Numbered from the stretch's first letter, positions 34,772 to 44,316 are shown. The stretch is DNA of 64,000 nucleotides from Balneola vulgaris DSM 17893 (GCF_000375465.1 NZ_AQXH01000002.1:286947-350946); one strand, 5' to 3'. Notes: a model not told the origin generated them from the letters alone. Made by a program: numbers and translations.

Positions 34772-36700
34772 TTACTTGTAGCTACGCTGCTTTAGTTCAA
34801 CGTATTCAAATTCAAGATTTTCTTTATGTAGTTCTTCTTGTAGCTCACCATTTAGGCCTTTGTATTCCCAAGCTGCTACGTATGAATAGTCTTCATCGTT
34901 TCTGATTGCTTCACCTTCTTCCGATTGGAATTCCTCACGGAGGTGACAACCACATGACTCTTCACGATCAAGGGCATCTTTTGCCATCAACTCAGCTAGT
35001 TCAAAGAAATCAGCTACACGACCTGCAAATTCCAAGTACTTATTGTAGTTATTCTTTTCGCCTGGTACGTACACATTTTGCCAGAACTCTTCACGAAGTG
35101 CTTGAATTTCTTTAATAGCACTTTGTAGGTCTTCTCTATTTCTAGCAATACCGATTTTATCCCAAACAATTTTACCTAAAGTTCGGTGGAAATCGATAAT
35201 GGTTCGTTTACCTTTGATGCTCAGTAGCTTATCAATCTTTTCTTGAGCTTCTTGCTCTACAGCTTTGAATGCCTCATGGTCGGTACCATAACGCTTACCT
35301 GGCTCTAGGTCGGCTAAGTAGTTACCAATGGTAGCTGGTAATACAAAGTAACCGTCACTTAAACCTTGCATCAATGCACTAGCACCTAATCGGTTTGCAC
35401 CGTGATCAGAGAAGTTCGCTTCTCCAGTAGCAAATAAGCCCGGTACATTGGTCATTAAGTTGTAATCAACCCAAAGCCCACCCATTGTGTAATGCACAGC
35501 AGGATAAATCTTCATTGGTTGCTCGTATGGGTTCTCACCTGCGATATTTTCGTACATATCAAACAGGTTACCATATTTCGCTTCAATTGTATCTCTACCG
35601 TCGCGCTTAATAGCATCACGGAAATCAAGGTAAACAGCTAAGCCTGTTTCGCCCACACCTAAACCTTGATCACATACAATTTTTGCATTACGAGAAGCTA
35701 CATCACGAGGCACTAAGTTTCCGAAACTTGGATACTTCTCCTCTAGGTAGTAGAAACGTTCTGCATCTGGAATATCATTAGGATGACGTTTGTCTCCTTT
35801 CTTCTTTGGCACCCAAACTCTACCATCATTTCTCAAACTTTCACTCATTAGAGTAAGCTTCGACTGGTAGTCGCCCGATACTGGGATACAAGTTGGGTGA
35901 ACCTGCACATAACAAGGGTTTGCGAAAAGAGCACCACGCTTGTGCGCTCTCCAAGCCGCTGTTACGTTCGAGTTCTTAGCGTTGGTTGAAAGATAGAACA
36001 CGTTGCCGTAACCACCAGTTGCAAGTACAACTGCATCAGCTTCCCAACGCTTCAACTCACCACTTACTAAATCTCTTGTGATGATACCACGTGCTTGGCC
36101 ATCAATGATAACTACATCAAGCATCTCGTGGCGTGGATGGTAATCAATCTTGCCTGTATTAACTTGGCGCATCATTGCTTGGTATGCACCTAACAATAAC
36201 TGCTGACCTGTTTGACCACGTGCATAAAACGTACGTGATACTTGAGCTCCACCAAACGAACGGTTTGCGAGTAATCCACCATACTCACGAGCAAAAGGAA
36301 CCCCTTGTGCTACTGCTTGGTCAATAATATTGTTTGCCACTTCAGCCAAACGATAAACATTGGCTTCACGTGATCTATAATCGCCACCCTTGATTGTATC
36401 ATAAAATAAACGATAGATGCTATCGCCATCATTTGGGTAATTTTTAGCGGCGTTGATACCACCCTGAGCTGCAATACTGTGCGCTCTACGAGCAGAATCT
36501 TGAATACAAAAACTCTTTACATTGTAGCCTAGTTCAGCCATAGTAGCTGCGGCTGCACCACCTGCTAATCCGGTTCCTACAACAATTACTTCATATTTCC
36601 GCTTGTTATTAGGAGCAACAAGCTTCATGTTTTTCTTATGCTGCTTCCATTTTTCTTCTAACGGGCCTTCAGGTACTTTTGCGTCTAATTTCATCTTCAA
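34772..36700 (-). CDS. sdhA: Succinate dehydrogenase / fumarate reductase flavoprotein subunit
   Basis: The 642-residue protein has a dinucleotide-binding motif [21 protein letters not shown], the FAD-linking loop [21 protein letters not shown], substrate-site residues [11 protein letters not shown] and [14 protein letters not shown], and the C-terminal capping domain. Length and motifs match the longer Bacteroidota-type SdhA. It oxidises succinate to fumarate in the citric acid cycle. Starts at ATG 36700 or 36694 are equivalent. It follows sdhC by 6 bases. Confidence 0.96.
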   Translation of the reverse strand: MKMKLDAKVPEGPLEEKWKQHKKNMKLVAPNNKRKYEVIVVGTGLAGGAAAATMAELGYNVKSFCIQDSARRAHSIAAQGGINAAKNYPNDGDSIYRLFYDTIKGGDYRSREANVYRLAEVANNIIDQAVAQGVPFAREYGGLLANRSFGGAQVSRTFYARGQTGQQLLLGAYQAMMRQVNTGKIDYHPRHEMLDVVIIDGQARGIITRDLVSGELKRWEADAVVLATGGYGNVFYLSTNAKNSNVTAAWRAHKRGALFANPCYVQVHPTCIPVSGDYQSKLTLMSESLRNDGRVWVPKKKGDKRHPNDIPDAERFYYLEEKYPSFGNLVPRDVASRNAKIVCDQGLGVGETGLAVYLDFRDAIKRDGRDTIEAKYGNLFDMYENIAGENPYEQPMKIYPAVHYTMGGLWVDYNLMTNVPGLFATGEANFSDHGANRLGASALMQGLSDGYFVLPATIGNYLADLEPGKRYGTDHEAFKAVEQEAQEKIDKLLSIKGKRTIIDFHRTLGKIVWDKIGIARNREDLQSAIKEIQALREEFWQNVYVPGEKNNYNKYLEFAGRVADFFELAELMAKDALDREESCGCHLREEFQSEEGEAIRNDEDYSYVAAWEYKGLNGELQEELHKENLEFEYVELKQRSYK

Positions 36701-36706
36701 ATTCCT

Positions 36707-37408
36707 TTAGTATGATATTAATGAACCTTCGCCGCCTGTAAAGTAGATGTACAGCGGGATAAAAATAAATGCTAGCATAATTACGATTGCAAAACCGTAA
36801 GCCGCTAACTGAACTTTCTTTGAGCCTTTGCCATTTTTCATCGTTAATGAAGTAAATGCACTCCAAAATCCATGAGAAAGGTGTAGGATAAGTAAGCTTA
36901 ATACAAAGGTGTAACCGAATGCATAAAGTGGCTCTGTAAATTTCTCAATAACAAGTGCACGGAGATCTCTTCCCATCTCACCCGTTGATAACTGAACCAT
37001 CTCAGTGTCACCAAACTTGAACGTCCATATATGGAAAACAAGGAAAACTAAAGTGATGATACCCGTATAAATCATGCTTCGTGAAGCAAGCGATTGGTGG
37101 CTAGCTCCGCCTTTAGTTTGATATTTCTTATACCCCTCTGGACGCGCCTTGCGACGGTTCAACCAAATTGAAATACCTAAAATTGTGTGATATAAAAAGA
37201 AGAATGCTAGACCTGCTTCAATTACATATAGCAGCGGCCCTAAGTCTTCAAGTGTTTTAGTGTAAATATTGAAAGCATCAGGTGAACCAAAAATAGATAA
37301 GTTCCCAACTATATGACCTACTAAGAATAGCATTAAGCCTATTCCTGTAATGCCGGTCATGATCTTTCGTCCTACCTGCGAATTAATCGCTTTAAGAAGT
37401 GAAGGCAT
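36707..37408 (-). CDS. sdhC: Succinate dehydrogenase cytochrome b558 subunit
   Basis: The 233-residue membrane anchor has five TM helices and conserved axial histidines (HIVGN in helix I, FFLYHTILG, QSLASR loop, FLVFHIWTF, LILHLSHGFW), which bind two haems b and pass electrons to menaquinone. A longer open frame begins at 37447 with an ATG, but the ATG at 37408 (MPSLLKAINSQVGRKIMTG) matches the family start. It leads the sdhCAB operon; about 200 bases of AT-rich intergenic DNA lie upstream, shared with the divergent YigZ-family gene. Confidence 0.93.
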   Translation of the reverse strand: MPSLLKAINSQVGRKIMTGITGIGLMLFLVGHIVGNLSIFGSPDAFNIYTKTLEDLGPLLYVIEAGLAFFFLYHTILGISIWLNRRKARPEGYKKYQTKGGASHQSLASRSMIYTGIITLVFLVFHIWTFKFGDTEMVQLSTGEMGRDLRALVIEKFTEPLYAFGYTFVLSLLILHLSHGFWSAFTSLTMKNGKGSKKVQLAAYGFAIVIMLAFIFIPLYIYFTGGEGSLISY

Positions 37409-37611
37409 AAATGTGTAGTTAAGTTTATTTGCGTTTATAACAAGCACAATGCTTGCGGAGTTTCATTATTTATTGAAACTTTGATCTGCCAAATTTCGCC
37501 CCGAAAATCGTTCTTTCCTATTTCAATGGCAAGACAGAATCACTCTAAATACCACAGTGAAATCAGAGTTTATTTCTTTTAACTTCCAATAAATTAAAAA
37601 AACGGATTATT

Positions 37612-38232
37612 CTGAAGACAGTAGCTACCTCTCACCAAATCGTTTACAAAGATCGAGGCTCAAAATTCCTTGCTATTTTATTCCCTGCTCGCAATGAAGA
37701 AGCATTCCAAAATAAACTTCAAGAGTTAAGAACGGAATACTGGGATGCTACCCATCACTGCAATGCGTATCGCATCAATCCCGAGCAGCCCATCGAATTT
37801 AGCAGTGATGACGGTGAACCCGGTGGCACAGCTGGTTTACCTATGCTGAATCAATTGAAGTCAGCCAATCTTGTTGATGTTGGAGCCATAGTAGTTCGTT
37901 ATTTCGGTGGCACAAAATTAGGCAAAGCAGGACTCATCGAAGCCTATGGCAATTCTACTCAAGAAGTGATTGAAAGCGCTATTCTTCAAACCATTAAGTT
38001 GGTACAATTTTTTGAAGTAACCTACCCTTACAATCAAGAAAACCTGATAAATAAATTGGTACTTAATTATGGCTTACATGAACAAGAAGCTACATATACC
38101 GATGACGTAACTAAGACTTTTGCTTGTGAATTGGCAAAAGCACCTCAATTTCTCAAAGAGCTCCAAACCTATGCCCACCTTAATATTGCATTTGAGACAG
38201 GAAGAAAAACATATATAAATGCAGATTTATAG
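37612..38232 (+). CDS. YigZ/IMPACT family protein with a non-AUG start
   Basis: The open frame has no ATG, GTG or TTG between the in-frame stop at 37558 and an internal Met at 37843, yet the homologous N-terminal domain clearly extends upstream. Conserved segments are VYKDRGSKFLA, DATHHCNAYRI, SDDGEPGGTAGLPML and VRYFGGTKLGKAGL, the YigZ/IMPACT core. A start at CTG 37612 (LKTVATSHQIVY) gives 206 residues, the usual size; the adjacent ATT codons at 37606 and 37609 are alternatives. The C-terminal domain (about 140-206) is the EF-G-like fold of the family. Members affect translation, but the biochemical role is not settled. The sdhCAB operon is divergent. Confidence 0.82.
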   Translation: MKTVATSHQIVYKDRGSKFLAILFPARNEEAFQNKLQELRTEYWDATHHCNAYRINPEQPIEFSSDDGEPGGTAGLPMLNQLKSANLVDVGAIVVRYFGGTKLGKAGLIEAYGNSTQEVIESAILQTIKLVQFFEVTYPYNQENLINKLVLNYGLHEQEATYTDDVTKTFACELAKAPQFLKELQTYAHLNIAFETGRKTYINADL

Positions 38233-38340
38233 AATTATTTAGAGAATAATTTTATTAATTAACCCATCTGCTTTAGTCACCACTTCGTAAAGGTTATTAA
38301 AACAGAACGCATTCAAATTATAACTTTTTTTCCGAGGTGT

Positions 38341-39396
38341 ATGAAAACGGATATTCACGACCAAGTCTCCGACTATTACGGAACTACACTAAAATCCTCC
38401 GATGACCTTCGCACGTCGGCCTGTTGCACAGACATCGAGTACCCCCGACATATAAAAGACATTCTTAGTCAGCTTCACGATGAAACTATGATTAAGTATT
38501 ATGGGTGCGGGCTAACTATTCCAACTCATTTAAAAGGCCTTAAAGTACTCGACTTAGGTTCAGGCTCAGGGCGCGACTGTTTCATCCTTAGCAAATTAGT
38601 AGGCGAAAGTGGGCATGTTATTGGTGTTGATATGACCGACGCCCAATTAGAAGTGGCTAAGAAGCATCAGGATTATCACGCAAAGCTATTCGGATTTTCA
38701 AATGTTGAGTTTTTAAAGGGGAATATTGAAGAACTAGGTGAACTTGGAATCCCAGAGCAATCACTCGACCTCATTGTTTCTAATTGTGTAATTAACCTTG
38801 CCACCGATAAAAGGGCTGTACTTCAAGGCGCATATGACCTATTAAAAGAAGGCGGTGAAATATACTTTAGCGATGTATATGCTGATCGTAGAGTGCCTCA
38901 GGAATTAGTAGATGACCCAATTTTATATGGTGAATGCTTAAGTGGCGCACTGTACTGGAATGATTTTTTAAACATCTCAAAAGAAGTTGGGTTTCTTGAC
39001 CCAAGAGCTGTTTCATCCAATCCTATAGCGGTTGAGGATGAAGAACTAAAAGAGAAAGTAGGCAACATCAATTTTTACTCGGTTACTTATCGTCTAATGA
39101 AGCTTCCTAAGCTCGAAAGCGATTGCGAAGATTATGGGCAAGCGGTGAGATATAAAGGCTCGATAGAGCATCAAAAAGATGCGTTTTTACTCGACGATCA
39201 CCATTTATTTGAAACAGGTAAAATCGAACCCGTTTGTGGCAACACTTACATGATGTTGCACGATACTCGATTTAAAGATCACTTTGACTTCTGGGGTGAT
39301 TTTGAGACCCATTACGGAATTTTTGAAGGATGCGGAGGAAGCGCACCTTTCAACACAGATAATTCAAACTCAAACGATACTGCTGCATGCTGTTAA
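38341..39396 (+). CDS. arsM: Arsenite S-adenosylmethionine methyltransferase
   Basis: The 351-residue protein methylates trivalent arsenic using SAM. The SAM site is DLGSGSGRDC (71-80), with VIGVDMTDAQL. Arsenic-binding cysteines line up with the family: the N-terminal pair in SACCTD (Cys28/29), YYGCGLT (Cys56), SNCVINL (Cys149) and YGECLSGALYW (Cys199). The C-terminal extension holds EGCGGSAPF and ends AACC, extra thiols sometimes found in bacterial ArsM. It overlaps a radical SAM gene by 10 bases, suggesting translational coupling and conversion to a more complex organoarsenical. Confidence 0.93.
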   Translation: MKTDIHDQVSDYYGTTLKSSDDLRTSACCTDIEYPRHIKDILSQLHDETMIKYYGCGLTIPTHLKGLKVLDLGSGSGRDCFILSKLVGESGHVIGVDMTDAQLEVAKKHQDYHAKLFGFSNVEFLKGNIEELGELGIPEQSLDLIVSNCVINLATDKRAVLQGAYDLLKEGGEIYFSDVYADRRVPQELVDDPILYGECLSGALYWNDFLNISKEVGFLDPRAVSSNPIAVEDEELKEKVGNINFYSVTYRLMKLPKLESDCEDYGQAVRYKGSIEHQKDAFLLDDHHLFETGKIEPVCGNTYMMLHDTRFKDHFDFWGDFETHYGIFEGCGGSAPFNTDNSNSNDTAACC

Positions 39397-40346
39397 AAGA
39401 ACAAGAGATTAAAGAGAATTTTCACACACGTGGTAAATTCAAAGAAGTAACGGTTACTGGAAAAGGTGAAGACCGTGCTTATGTTGAACTACACAAATTA
39501 GAAACACTATGGTTTAACACTGGTACTCGTTGTAACCTACAATGCCAAAACTGTTATATCGAATCATCTCCTACTAATGATGAGCTGCTATACATCACAA
39601 CAGATGAAGTACAAAAGTATCTTGATGAGATTCGTGATTTAGCTTTAGACACAAAAAAAATCTCTTTTACGGGCGGTGAGCCGTTCTTGAATAAAGATAT
39701 GCTCCCGATTCTTAGACTTTGTTTATCTCGTGGCTTCGATGTTCTTGTGCTTTCGAATGCTTATCGCGCTATTGACAAGCATTTTGAAGAGTTAGATGAA
39801 TTGAACAAGAAATACCCTGGCAAACTTACGCTTCGTATTTCCTTAGATCATTACACCGCTGAGATGCACGAAAGTGAACGTGGTCCGAAAACATTCGACC
39901 GAACCCTATCAACTATGGCAAAGCTACACAAAATGGGCATTGCTTTAGGTGTTGCTGGTCGTTCGTTAGCCAACGAATCTATTCAAACAGCACTTCAAGG
40001 CTACCAGAGCATACTGGATGAATACGAGGTGGGAATACGAGTTGCTGATGGCGAAAACATCGTGATCTTCCCTGAAATGACCACTACTCAAGACGTGCCC
40101 GAAATCACAACGGCTTGTTGGGATATTTTAAATGTAACTCCTCAACAACAAATGTGCGCTACTGAACGCATGGTAGTGAAGCGCAAGGGTACTGATGAAC
40201 CAGTGGTATTGCCATGTACGCTCATTGCTTATGATGAGCAATTCGAATTAGGGAATAGCCTTAAAGATTCATTCCAAAAAGTATATCTAAACCACCCATA
40301 TTGTGCACAGTTTTGTGTGTTAGGTGGTGCAAGCTGCTCCGCTTAA
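39387..40346 (+). CDS. Radical SAM enzyme coupled to arsM
   Basis: The 319-residue protein has the radical SAM 4Fe-4S motif CNLQCQNC (Cys49, Cys53, Cys56; C-x3-C-x2-C), the SAM-binding FTGGEPFL and a C-terminal cysteine cluster (LPCTLIAYD, HPYCAQFCVLGGASC) that could hold an auxiliary cluster. It overlaps arsM by 10 bases. Known arsenic-linked radical SAM enzymes include ArsS of arsenosugar synthesis and ArsL of arsinothricin synthesis; this protein lacks the unusual ArsL cysteine motif and does not look like canonical ArsS, so it may be a further type. Reaction unknown. Confidence 0.82.
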   Translation: MLLKEQEIKENFHTRGKFKEVTVTGKGEDRAYVELHKLETLWFNTGTRCNLQCQNCYIESSPTNDELLYITTDEVQKYLDEIRDLALDTKKISFTGGEPFLNKDMLPILRLCLSRGFDVLVLSNAYRAIDKHFEELDELNKKYPGKLTLRISLDHYTAEMHESERGPKTFDRTLSTMAKLHKMGIALGVAGRSLANESIQTALQGYQSILDEYEVGIRVADGENIVIFPEMTTTQDVPEITTACWDILNVTPQQQMCATERMVVKRKGTDEPVVLPCTLIAYDEQFELGNSLKDSFQKVYLNHPYCAQFCVLGGASCSA

Positions 40347-41107
40347 TCGGCGGGATCCCAATCAGCTTCAACAAATGAAGCTGGATCAAATATGAGAGGG
40401 TTCAAAGTGTCGGGTGTATCAATTTCGGTATACCGCTCTTCGAGTCCTTTCATTCCATTGATCAAGATTACTACTTCAGGAGCAATCCAAGCTTCTCCAA
40501 TTTTCTGATACTTATTAAATCGTACTTCTTGGATCGTATTTTGCCGACCAATGGTCAAACTTCGCACATACACTAAGCGTTCTTGATCAATCCAAAATTG
40601 TGCTTTGGTAGAGTCGGGTTTATCTACACCTACTACATACACACTTCGACCTTGCCACTCATCAACATACGTCTTAGATAAATCATAACCGTAGGTTTCT
40701 AATTGCTCAGCAGTCTTATCAACCGACTGATGGTAAACATCAAAACCCAGCACTAGCATATCGTGTACACGATTCATCTCCTGAATCTTCATGCCATTGG
40801 CGTAGCCATGCTGCACCCCGTCATTAAATAATATACCATTGCCACTTGCTTTGTCATCAAACTTGATGGCTAACTTACCCGGCAAACTCATAGCTTCATA
40901 CCAAGTTTGCGTTCTTTCAATACGCTCTCCTGCTCCATAGAAAATGGTCTCTTGGGTAAATGTTAGGTGTTTGTACCAAGTATCTTTGTATTGATTTTGC
41001 ATCAATTTCAGAACATCCTTCCCCGTTTCTACATTCTTATCTTGAAATGCTTGTGCTGATGTTATCCCGACCAAGGATAATATTAAAATAATGATTGTTC
41101 TTTTCAT
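40343..41107 (-). CDS. LolA-like outer-membrane lipoprotein-sorting family protein
   Basis: The 254-residue protein has a signal peptide (ends TSAQAFQ) and a half-barrel of long antiparallel strands (HLTFTQETIFYGAGERIERTQTWYEAM, QFWIDQERLVYVRSLTIG) resembling the LolA/LolB/'DUF4292-like' group. Such proteins carry lipids or lipoproteins in the periplasm, or act as stress sensors, but there is no firm family signature. Its 3' end overlaps the radical SAM stop by 4 bases. Confidence 0.7.
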   Translation of the reverse strand: MKRTIIILILSLVGITSAQAFQDKNVETGKDVLKLMQNQYKDTWYKHLTFTQETIFYGAGERIERTQTWYEAMSLPGKLAIKFDDKASGNGILFNDGVQHGYANGMKIQEMNRVHDMLVLGFDVYHQSVDKTAEQLETYGYDLSKTYVDEWQGRSVYVVGVDKPDSTKAQFWIDQERLVYVRSLTIGRQNTIQEVRFNKYQKIGEAWIAPEVVILINGMKGLEERYTEIDTPDTLNPLIFDPASFVEADWDPAD

Positions 41108-41197
41108 GTACCGATTACCGTCCTTAAGTTAAAGCTCCACTAAGATACTATGCTTCTTTTGTAATTTGAACTACTAAATTGATGGATTAGTAATCAG

Positions 41198-41205
41198 TAT
41201 CTTTG
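41198..41205 (+). promoter_or_regulatory. -7 promoter element of the adenosyltransferase gene
   Basis: TATCTTTG matches TAnnTTTG and lies 35 bases before the ATG at 41241. A TTG at 41179-41181, 16 bases upstream, could be a -33 element. Confidence 0.5.
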
Positions 41206-41240
41206 TTTTTAAAAGACTATTTTTTCAGCAAAACTCAACT

Positions 41241-41792
41241 ATGAAGATTTATACTAAAAAAGGCGATTCTGGAGAAACCTCACTATTTGGAGGTCAGCGT
41301 GTTTCCAAAAGCTCTGACCGAATCGCTGCTTATGGCACGGTAGATGAACTCAATTCCGTACTTGGATTAACGTTAAGCTACGAAGTTCACACCACCACTA
41401 GAGAGTTACTTGAAAAGGTTCAGATTCAATTGTTTGTACTAGGTGCCGATTTAGCCACCCCTCCTTCACGTGAAGTGAGAATTGACCGAATTGGGGATGA
41501 AGAAATAATTTTTCTAGAAAAAGCCATCGACCAAATGGAGACAGAATTACCTCCATTAAAGAGTTTTATCTTACCGGGAGGCTCACAAGCTGGTGCAACC
41601 TTACACATTGCCAGAACGGTTTGTAGAAGGGCTGAACGTATCAGTGTTGATTGCGCTAAAGAAGATTCCATCTCTGAATTTGTGGTACGATATCTAAATC
41701 GATTATCTGATTTTCTCTTTGTACTCGCTCGATATGAAAACAAACAGAGTGGCAATCAAGAAACCCCTTGGCTCCCTGAAAAAAGTAAATAG
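41241..41792 (+). CDS. Cob(I)alamin adenosyltransferase, PduO type
   Basis: The 183-residue trimeric enzyme transfers the adenosyl group of ATP to cob(I)alamin, giving the coenzyme B12 form. The family signature is present: TKKGDSGETSLFGG, the substrate and ATP loop RIAAYGTVDELNSVLG and the C-terminal ARTVCRRAERISV, with FVVRYLNRLSDFLFVLAR. No B12 riboswitch is visible upstream. It precedes glmM by 56 bases; the two are not functionally related. Confidence 0.93.
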   Translation: MKIYTKKGDSGETSLFGGQRVSKSSDRIAAYGTVDELNSVLGLTLSYEVHTTTRELLEKVQIQLFVLGADLATPPSREVRIDRIGDEEIIFLEKAIDQMETELPPLKSFILPGGSQAGATLHIARTVCRRAERISVDCAKEDSISEFVVRYLNRLSDFLFVLARYENKQSGNQETPWLPEKSK

Positions 41793-41848
41793 GTATCACT
41801 CAGGAATAACCCATTCGAATAAAAATTTAAACCATAGAATAGAAGCCC

Positions 41849-43201
41849 ATGGCATTAATGATTTCTGTCTCAGGTATTAGAGGCATTTTTGGCACAGACT
41901 TAACCCCAGAAAATTTAGCTCGCTTTACAGCAGCATATGGCACTTGGTTAAAAGGTGGTACGGTTGTTTTAGGAAGAGACTCGAGAGTAACTGGTGAGCT
42001 ATGCGAGCATATTGTTGCTTCAACTCTAGCCAGTGTTGGCTGTAATGTAATCAAAGCTGGTATTGTACCTACTCCAACGGTTGCAATGGGGGTACTTCGC
42101 CACAAAGCGGACGGAGGCATCATTATCTCTGCAAGCCATAATCCAGCAGAGTGGAACGCGCTTAAGTTACTGAATAATACCAGTGAGTTCATGGATGCCG
42201 AACAAGGTAAGGCAATGATAGAAATCGCTGAAAAAGGCGAATTTTCTTACAAGAAGTATGATGAAATAGGCACTATAACCGAAGATAACGACCTCTTAGA
42301 CTATCACATCTCAAAAATTCTTGAGCTTCCTTTTATTAACGCAGACACTATTAAAGCAGCTAATTTATCTGTAGCCGTTGATGCTGTAAATGGAGCCGGT
42401 TCGGATGCTGTTCCCCTATTGTTGGATAAACTTGGTGTTAGCCAAACACACAAAATTCATTGCACGCCCAATGGACTTTTCCCTCATAATCCAGAGCCAC
42501 TTCCAGAACATCTCACAGAAATATGTGACCTGGTAAAATCTTCAGGAGCTGATATTGGTGTTGTTACAGATCCAGATGCTGATCGATTAGCACTTGTAGA
42601 TAATAACGGAAAACTATTCGGTGAAGAATATACTCAAGCTTCGGTATTCGACTTCATTCTTAGCAAAAATGCGGGGAGTACCGCCACTAACCTTTCATCA
42701 TCTAGAGTCGCCGATGATATCGCAGAAAAGCATGGACAAAAATGTCATCGTTCTGCTGTTGGCGAAATCAATGTGGTAAAGAAAATGCAAGAATACGATG
42801 CTGTTGTAGGTGGTGAAGGCAGCGGTGGCGTAATTGTACCGGCACTACATCATGGTAGAGATGCCTTGGTAGGAATTGCATGTGTACTTCAACAACTGGC
42901 TGAGTTTGATGGCTCCTCTTCTGACTACAGAGCCACTCTCCCGAACTACTATATGAGTAAAAGTAAGATCCAATTAGCTGAATTGGGTAAAAATGCAGAT
43001 GATGTACTCACGATGGTGAACAACCATTATTCAGAATTAAATCCCAATACTGTAGATGGGGTTAAAGTAGATTTCGAAGAAGGATGGGTTCACTTACGTA
43101 AATCAAACACAGAACCTATAATCCGAATTTATAGCGAAGGCACATCGCCAGAAGCCGCCCAAGCTTTTGCACAAAAGGTAAAAGAGCTTGTAGCAAACTA
43201 G
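41849..43201 (+). CDS. glmM: Phosphoglucosamine mutase (Bacteroidota type)
   Basis: The 450-residue alpha-D-phosphohexomutase converts glucosamine-6-P to glucosamine-1-P for UDP-GlcNAc and peptidoglycan synthesis. The phosphoserine loop is IIISASHNPAEWNALK, the metal site DPDADRLAL, the sugar-binding GGEGSGGVIVPALH and the phosphate-binding SNTEPIIRIYSE. These match the divergent Bacteroidota GlmM better than ManB. It ends at a strong terminator. Confidence 0.92.
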   Translation: MALMISVSGIRGIFGTDLTPENLARFTAAYGTWLKGGTVVLGRDSRVTGELCEHIVASTLASVGCNVIKAGIVPTPTVAMGVLRHKADGGIIISASHNPAEWNALKLLNNTSEFMDAEQGKAMIEIAEKGEFSYKKYDEIGTITEDNDLLDYHISKILELPFINADTIKAANLSVAVDAVNGAGSDAVPLLLDKLGVSQTHKIHCTPNGLFPHNPEPLPEHLTEICDLVKSSGADIGVVTDPDADRLALVDNNGKLFGEEYTQASVFDFILSKNAGSTATNLSSSRVADDIAEKHGQKCHRSAVGEINVVKKMQEYDAVVGGEGSGGVIVPALHHGRDALVGIACVLQQLAEFDGSSSDYRATLPNYYMSKSKIQLAELGKNADDVLTMVNNHYSELNPNTVDGVKVDFEEGWVHLRKSNTEPIIRIYSEGTSPEAAQAFAQKVKELVAN

Positions 43202-43205
43202 ACTT

Positions 43206-43234
43206 AAAGCCCTCTTTTGAGGGCTTTTTCTTTT
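43206..43234 (+). terminator. Intrinsic terminator after glmM
   Basis: AAAGCCCTC pairs perfectly with GAGGGCTTT around a tetraloop and is followed by a T-rich tail. Confidence 0.93.
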
Positions 43235-43307
43235 CCCTAAAGGAATCATTTTAGTGAACTTTTTGCTTTCTGCGGTTAAAATACTTTATTAGTCTAAATT
43301 TCCTTTT

Positions 43308-43760
43308 ATGCTGAAGTGGATAGATATTTTAAATTTTGCTCGAAATGGTAATCCGGAACCCGATCAAAGGGTTGAGAAATCGGAAACCGAATGGAAGCAA
43401 CTATTAACCGATGAACAATTTGCTGTAACCCGCCAAAAAGGTACTGAACGTCCTTTTTCGAGTGATGTGTGCAGTCGTTTCGATCCCGGTATTTATGCCT
43501 GTGTTTGCTGCAACACACTACTCTTTGATGCCAACGAAAAATTCGAAAGTGGAACTGGTTGGCCATCTTTTACCCAACCTATAAAAGAAAATGCAGTCGC
43601 TTATCTTAAAGACCATACACATGGAATGGTTCGCGTGGAAATAGTTTGTAATACCTGTAATGCACATCTTGGACACATCTTTCCTGACGGACCACAACCA
43701 AGTGGTTTGCGATATTGTGCTAATGCCGTTAGTCTAAAAAAAGTGGAGGAAACAGTTTGA
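43308..43760 (+). CDS. msrB: Peptide-methionine (R)-S-oxide reductase
   Basis: The 150-residue enzyme repairs oxidised methionine. Zinc cysteines appear as YACVCCNTLLF and CNTCNAHLGHIF, the active-site region as ESGTGWPSF and the catalytic Cys in GLRYCANAVSL, where the usual Asn-Ser is Asn-Ala. There is no export signal, so it acts in the cytoplasm. The stop overlaps the next start by 4 bases (coupled with the DinB-like gene). Confidence 0.92.
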   Translation: MLKWIDILNFARNGNPEPDQRVEKSETEWKQLLTDEQFAVTRQKGTERPFSSDVCSRFDPGIYACVCCNTLLFDANEKFESGTGWPSFTQPIKENAVAYLKDHTHGMVRVEIVCNTCNAHLGHIFPDGPQPSGLRYCANAVSLKKVEETV

Positions 43761-44200
43761 ATCCCGATACACTCTGTCAATTATTCGCCCGTGATTTTGA
43801 GACCTTAGAATCTGAAATCATGAGTTATAACAACGAACATAATCTCTGGATCAAAGAATCAGGGATTAATAATAGCGGTGGAAACCTTGCCCTTCACATT
43901 GCAGGCAATCTATCTCATTTTTTTGGAAGCGTAATAAGCAAAGATGGATACGAGCGTGACAGAGATTTTGAGTTTAATGGCAAAACAGATCGGTCTGAAT
44001 TACTGATGCGCATCAGAGCGGCCAAGAAATCTGTATGCGACACATTAGATAGCATGACAGATGAAGAACTTTCAAAAAACTATCCTATCGAACCCTTCGG
44101 ACATGAAATGACCGTTGAATACTTCTTCATGCACCTGTACGCACATATGAGCTACCATTTAGGTCAAATAAATTACCATCGTCGGTTATTAGACAACTAA
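43757..44200 (+). CDS. DinB-like (DUF1572) four-helix protein
   Basis: The 147-residue protein has the DinB/YfiT four-helix bundle pattern with a metal-type His triad: LALHIAGNLSHFFG near residues 41-54 and FMHLYAHMSYHLGQINYHRRLL near the C-terminus. Relatives include thiol-dependent transferases and stress proteins; the DUF1572 subset has no assigned reaction. Overlap with msrB suggests a shared role in stress or redox repair. Confidence 0.82.
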   Translation: MNPDTLCQLFARDFETLESEIMSYNNEHNLWIKESGINNSGGNLALHIAGNLSHFFGSVISKDGYERDRDFEFNGKTDRSELLMRIRAAKKSVCDTLDSMTDEELSKNYPIEPFGHEMTVEYFFMHLYAHMSYHLGQINYHRRLLDN

Positions 44201-44273
44201 TTTATTAAACCTCGAGCTAACTGCTTTATTTCCTAATTTTTTAAAGTAGCACTCACTGTTTATTCCTGCCTTC

Positions 44274-44289
44274 TACTTTTGTACCTTTG
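44274..44289 (+). promoter_or_regulatory. Tandem -7 elements upstream of the yicC cluster
   Basis: TACTTTTG and TACCTTTG are two full TAnnTTTG matches set back to back, 28 bases before the yicC ATG. They could give two close transcription starts for the yicC-gmk-rpoZ-coaBC cluster. Confidence 0.5.
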
Positions 44290-44316
44290 CACAGCTAAAA
44301 AAATATTGGTTCTATT

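Noticed and set aside
37843..38232. YigZ/IMPACT as a truncated gene starting at the internal Met
   Set aside because: The upstream frame is open and encodes the conserved N-terminal domain. A longer gene with a non-AUG start explains it better than a truncated gene.
39387..40346. Radical SAM gene as ArsL or ArsS
   Set aside because: The Cys motif is the ordinary CxxxCxxC, not the unusual ArsL type, and the sequence around it does not match the usual ArsS. I kept it unassigned.
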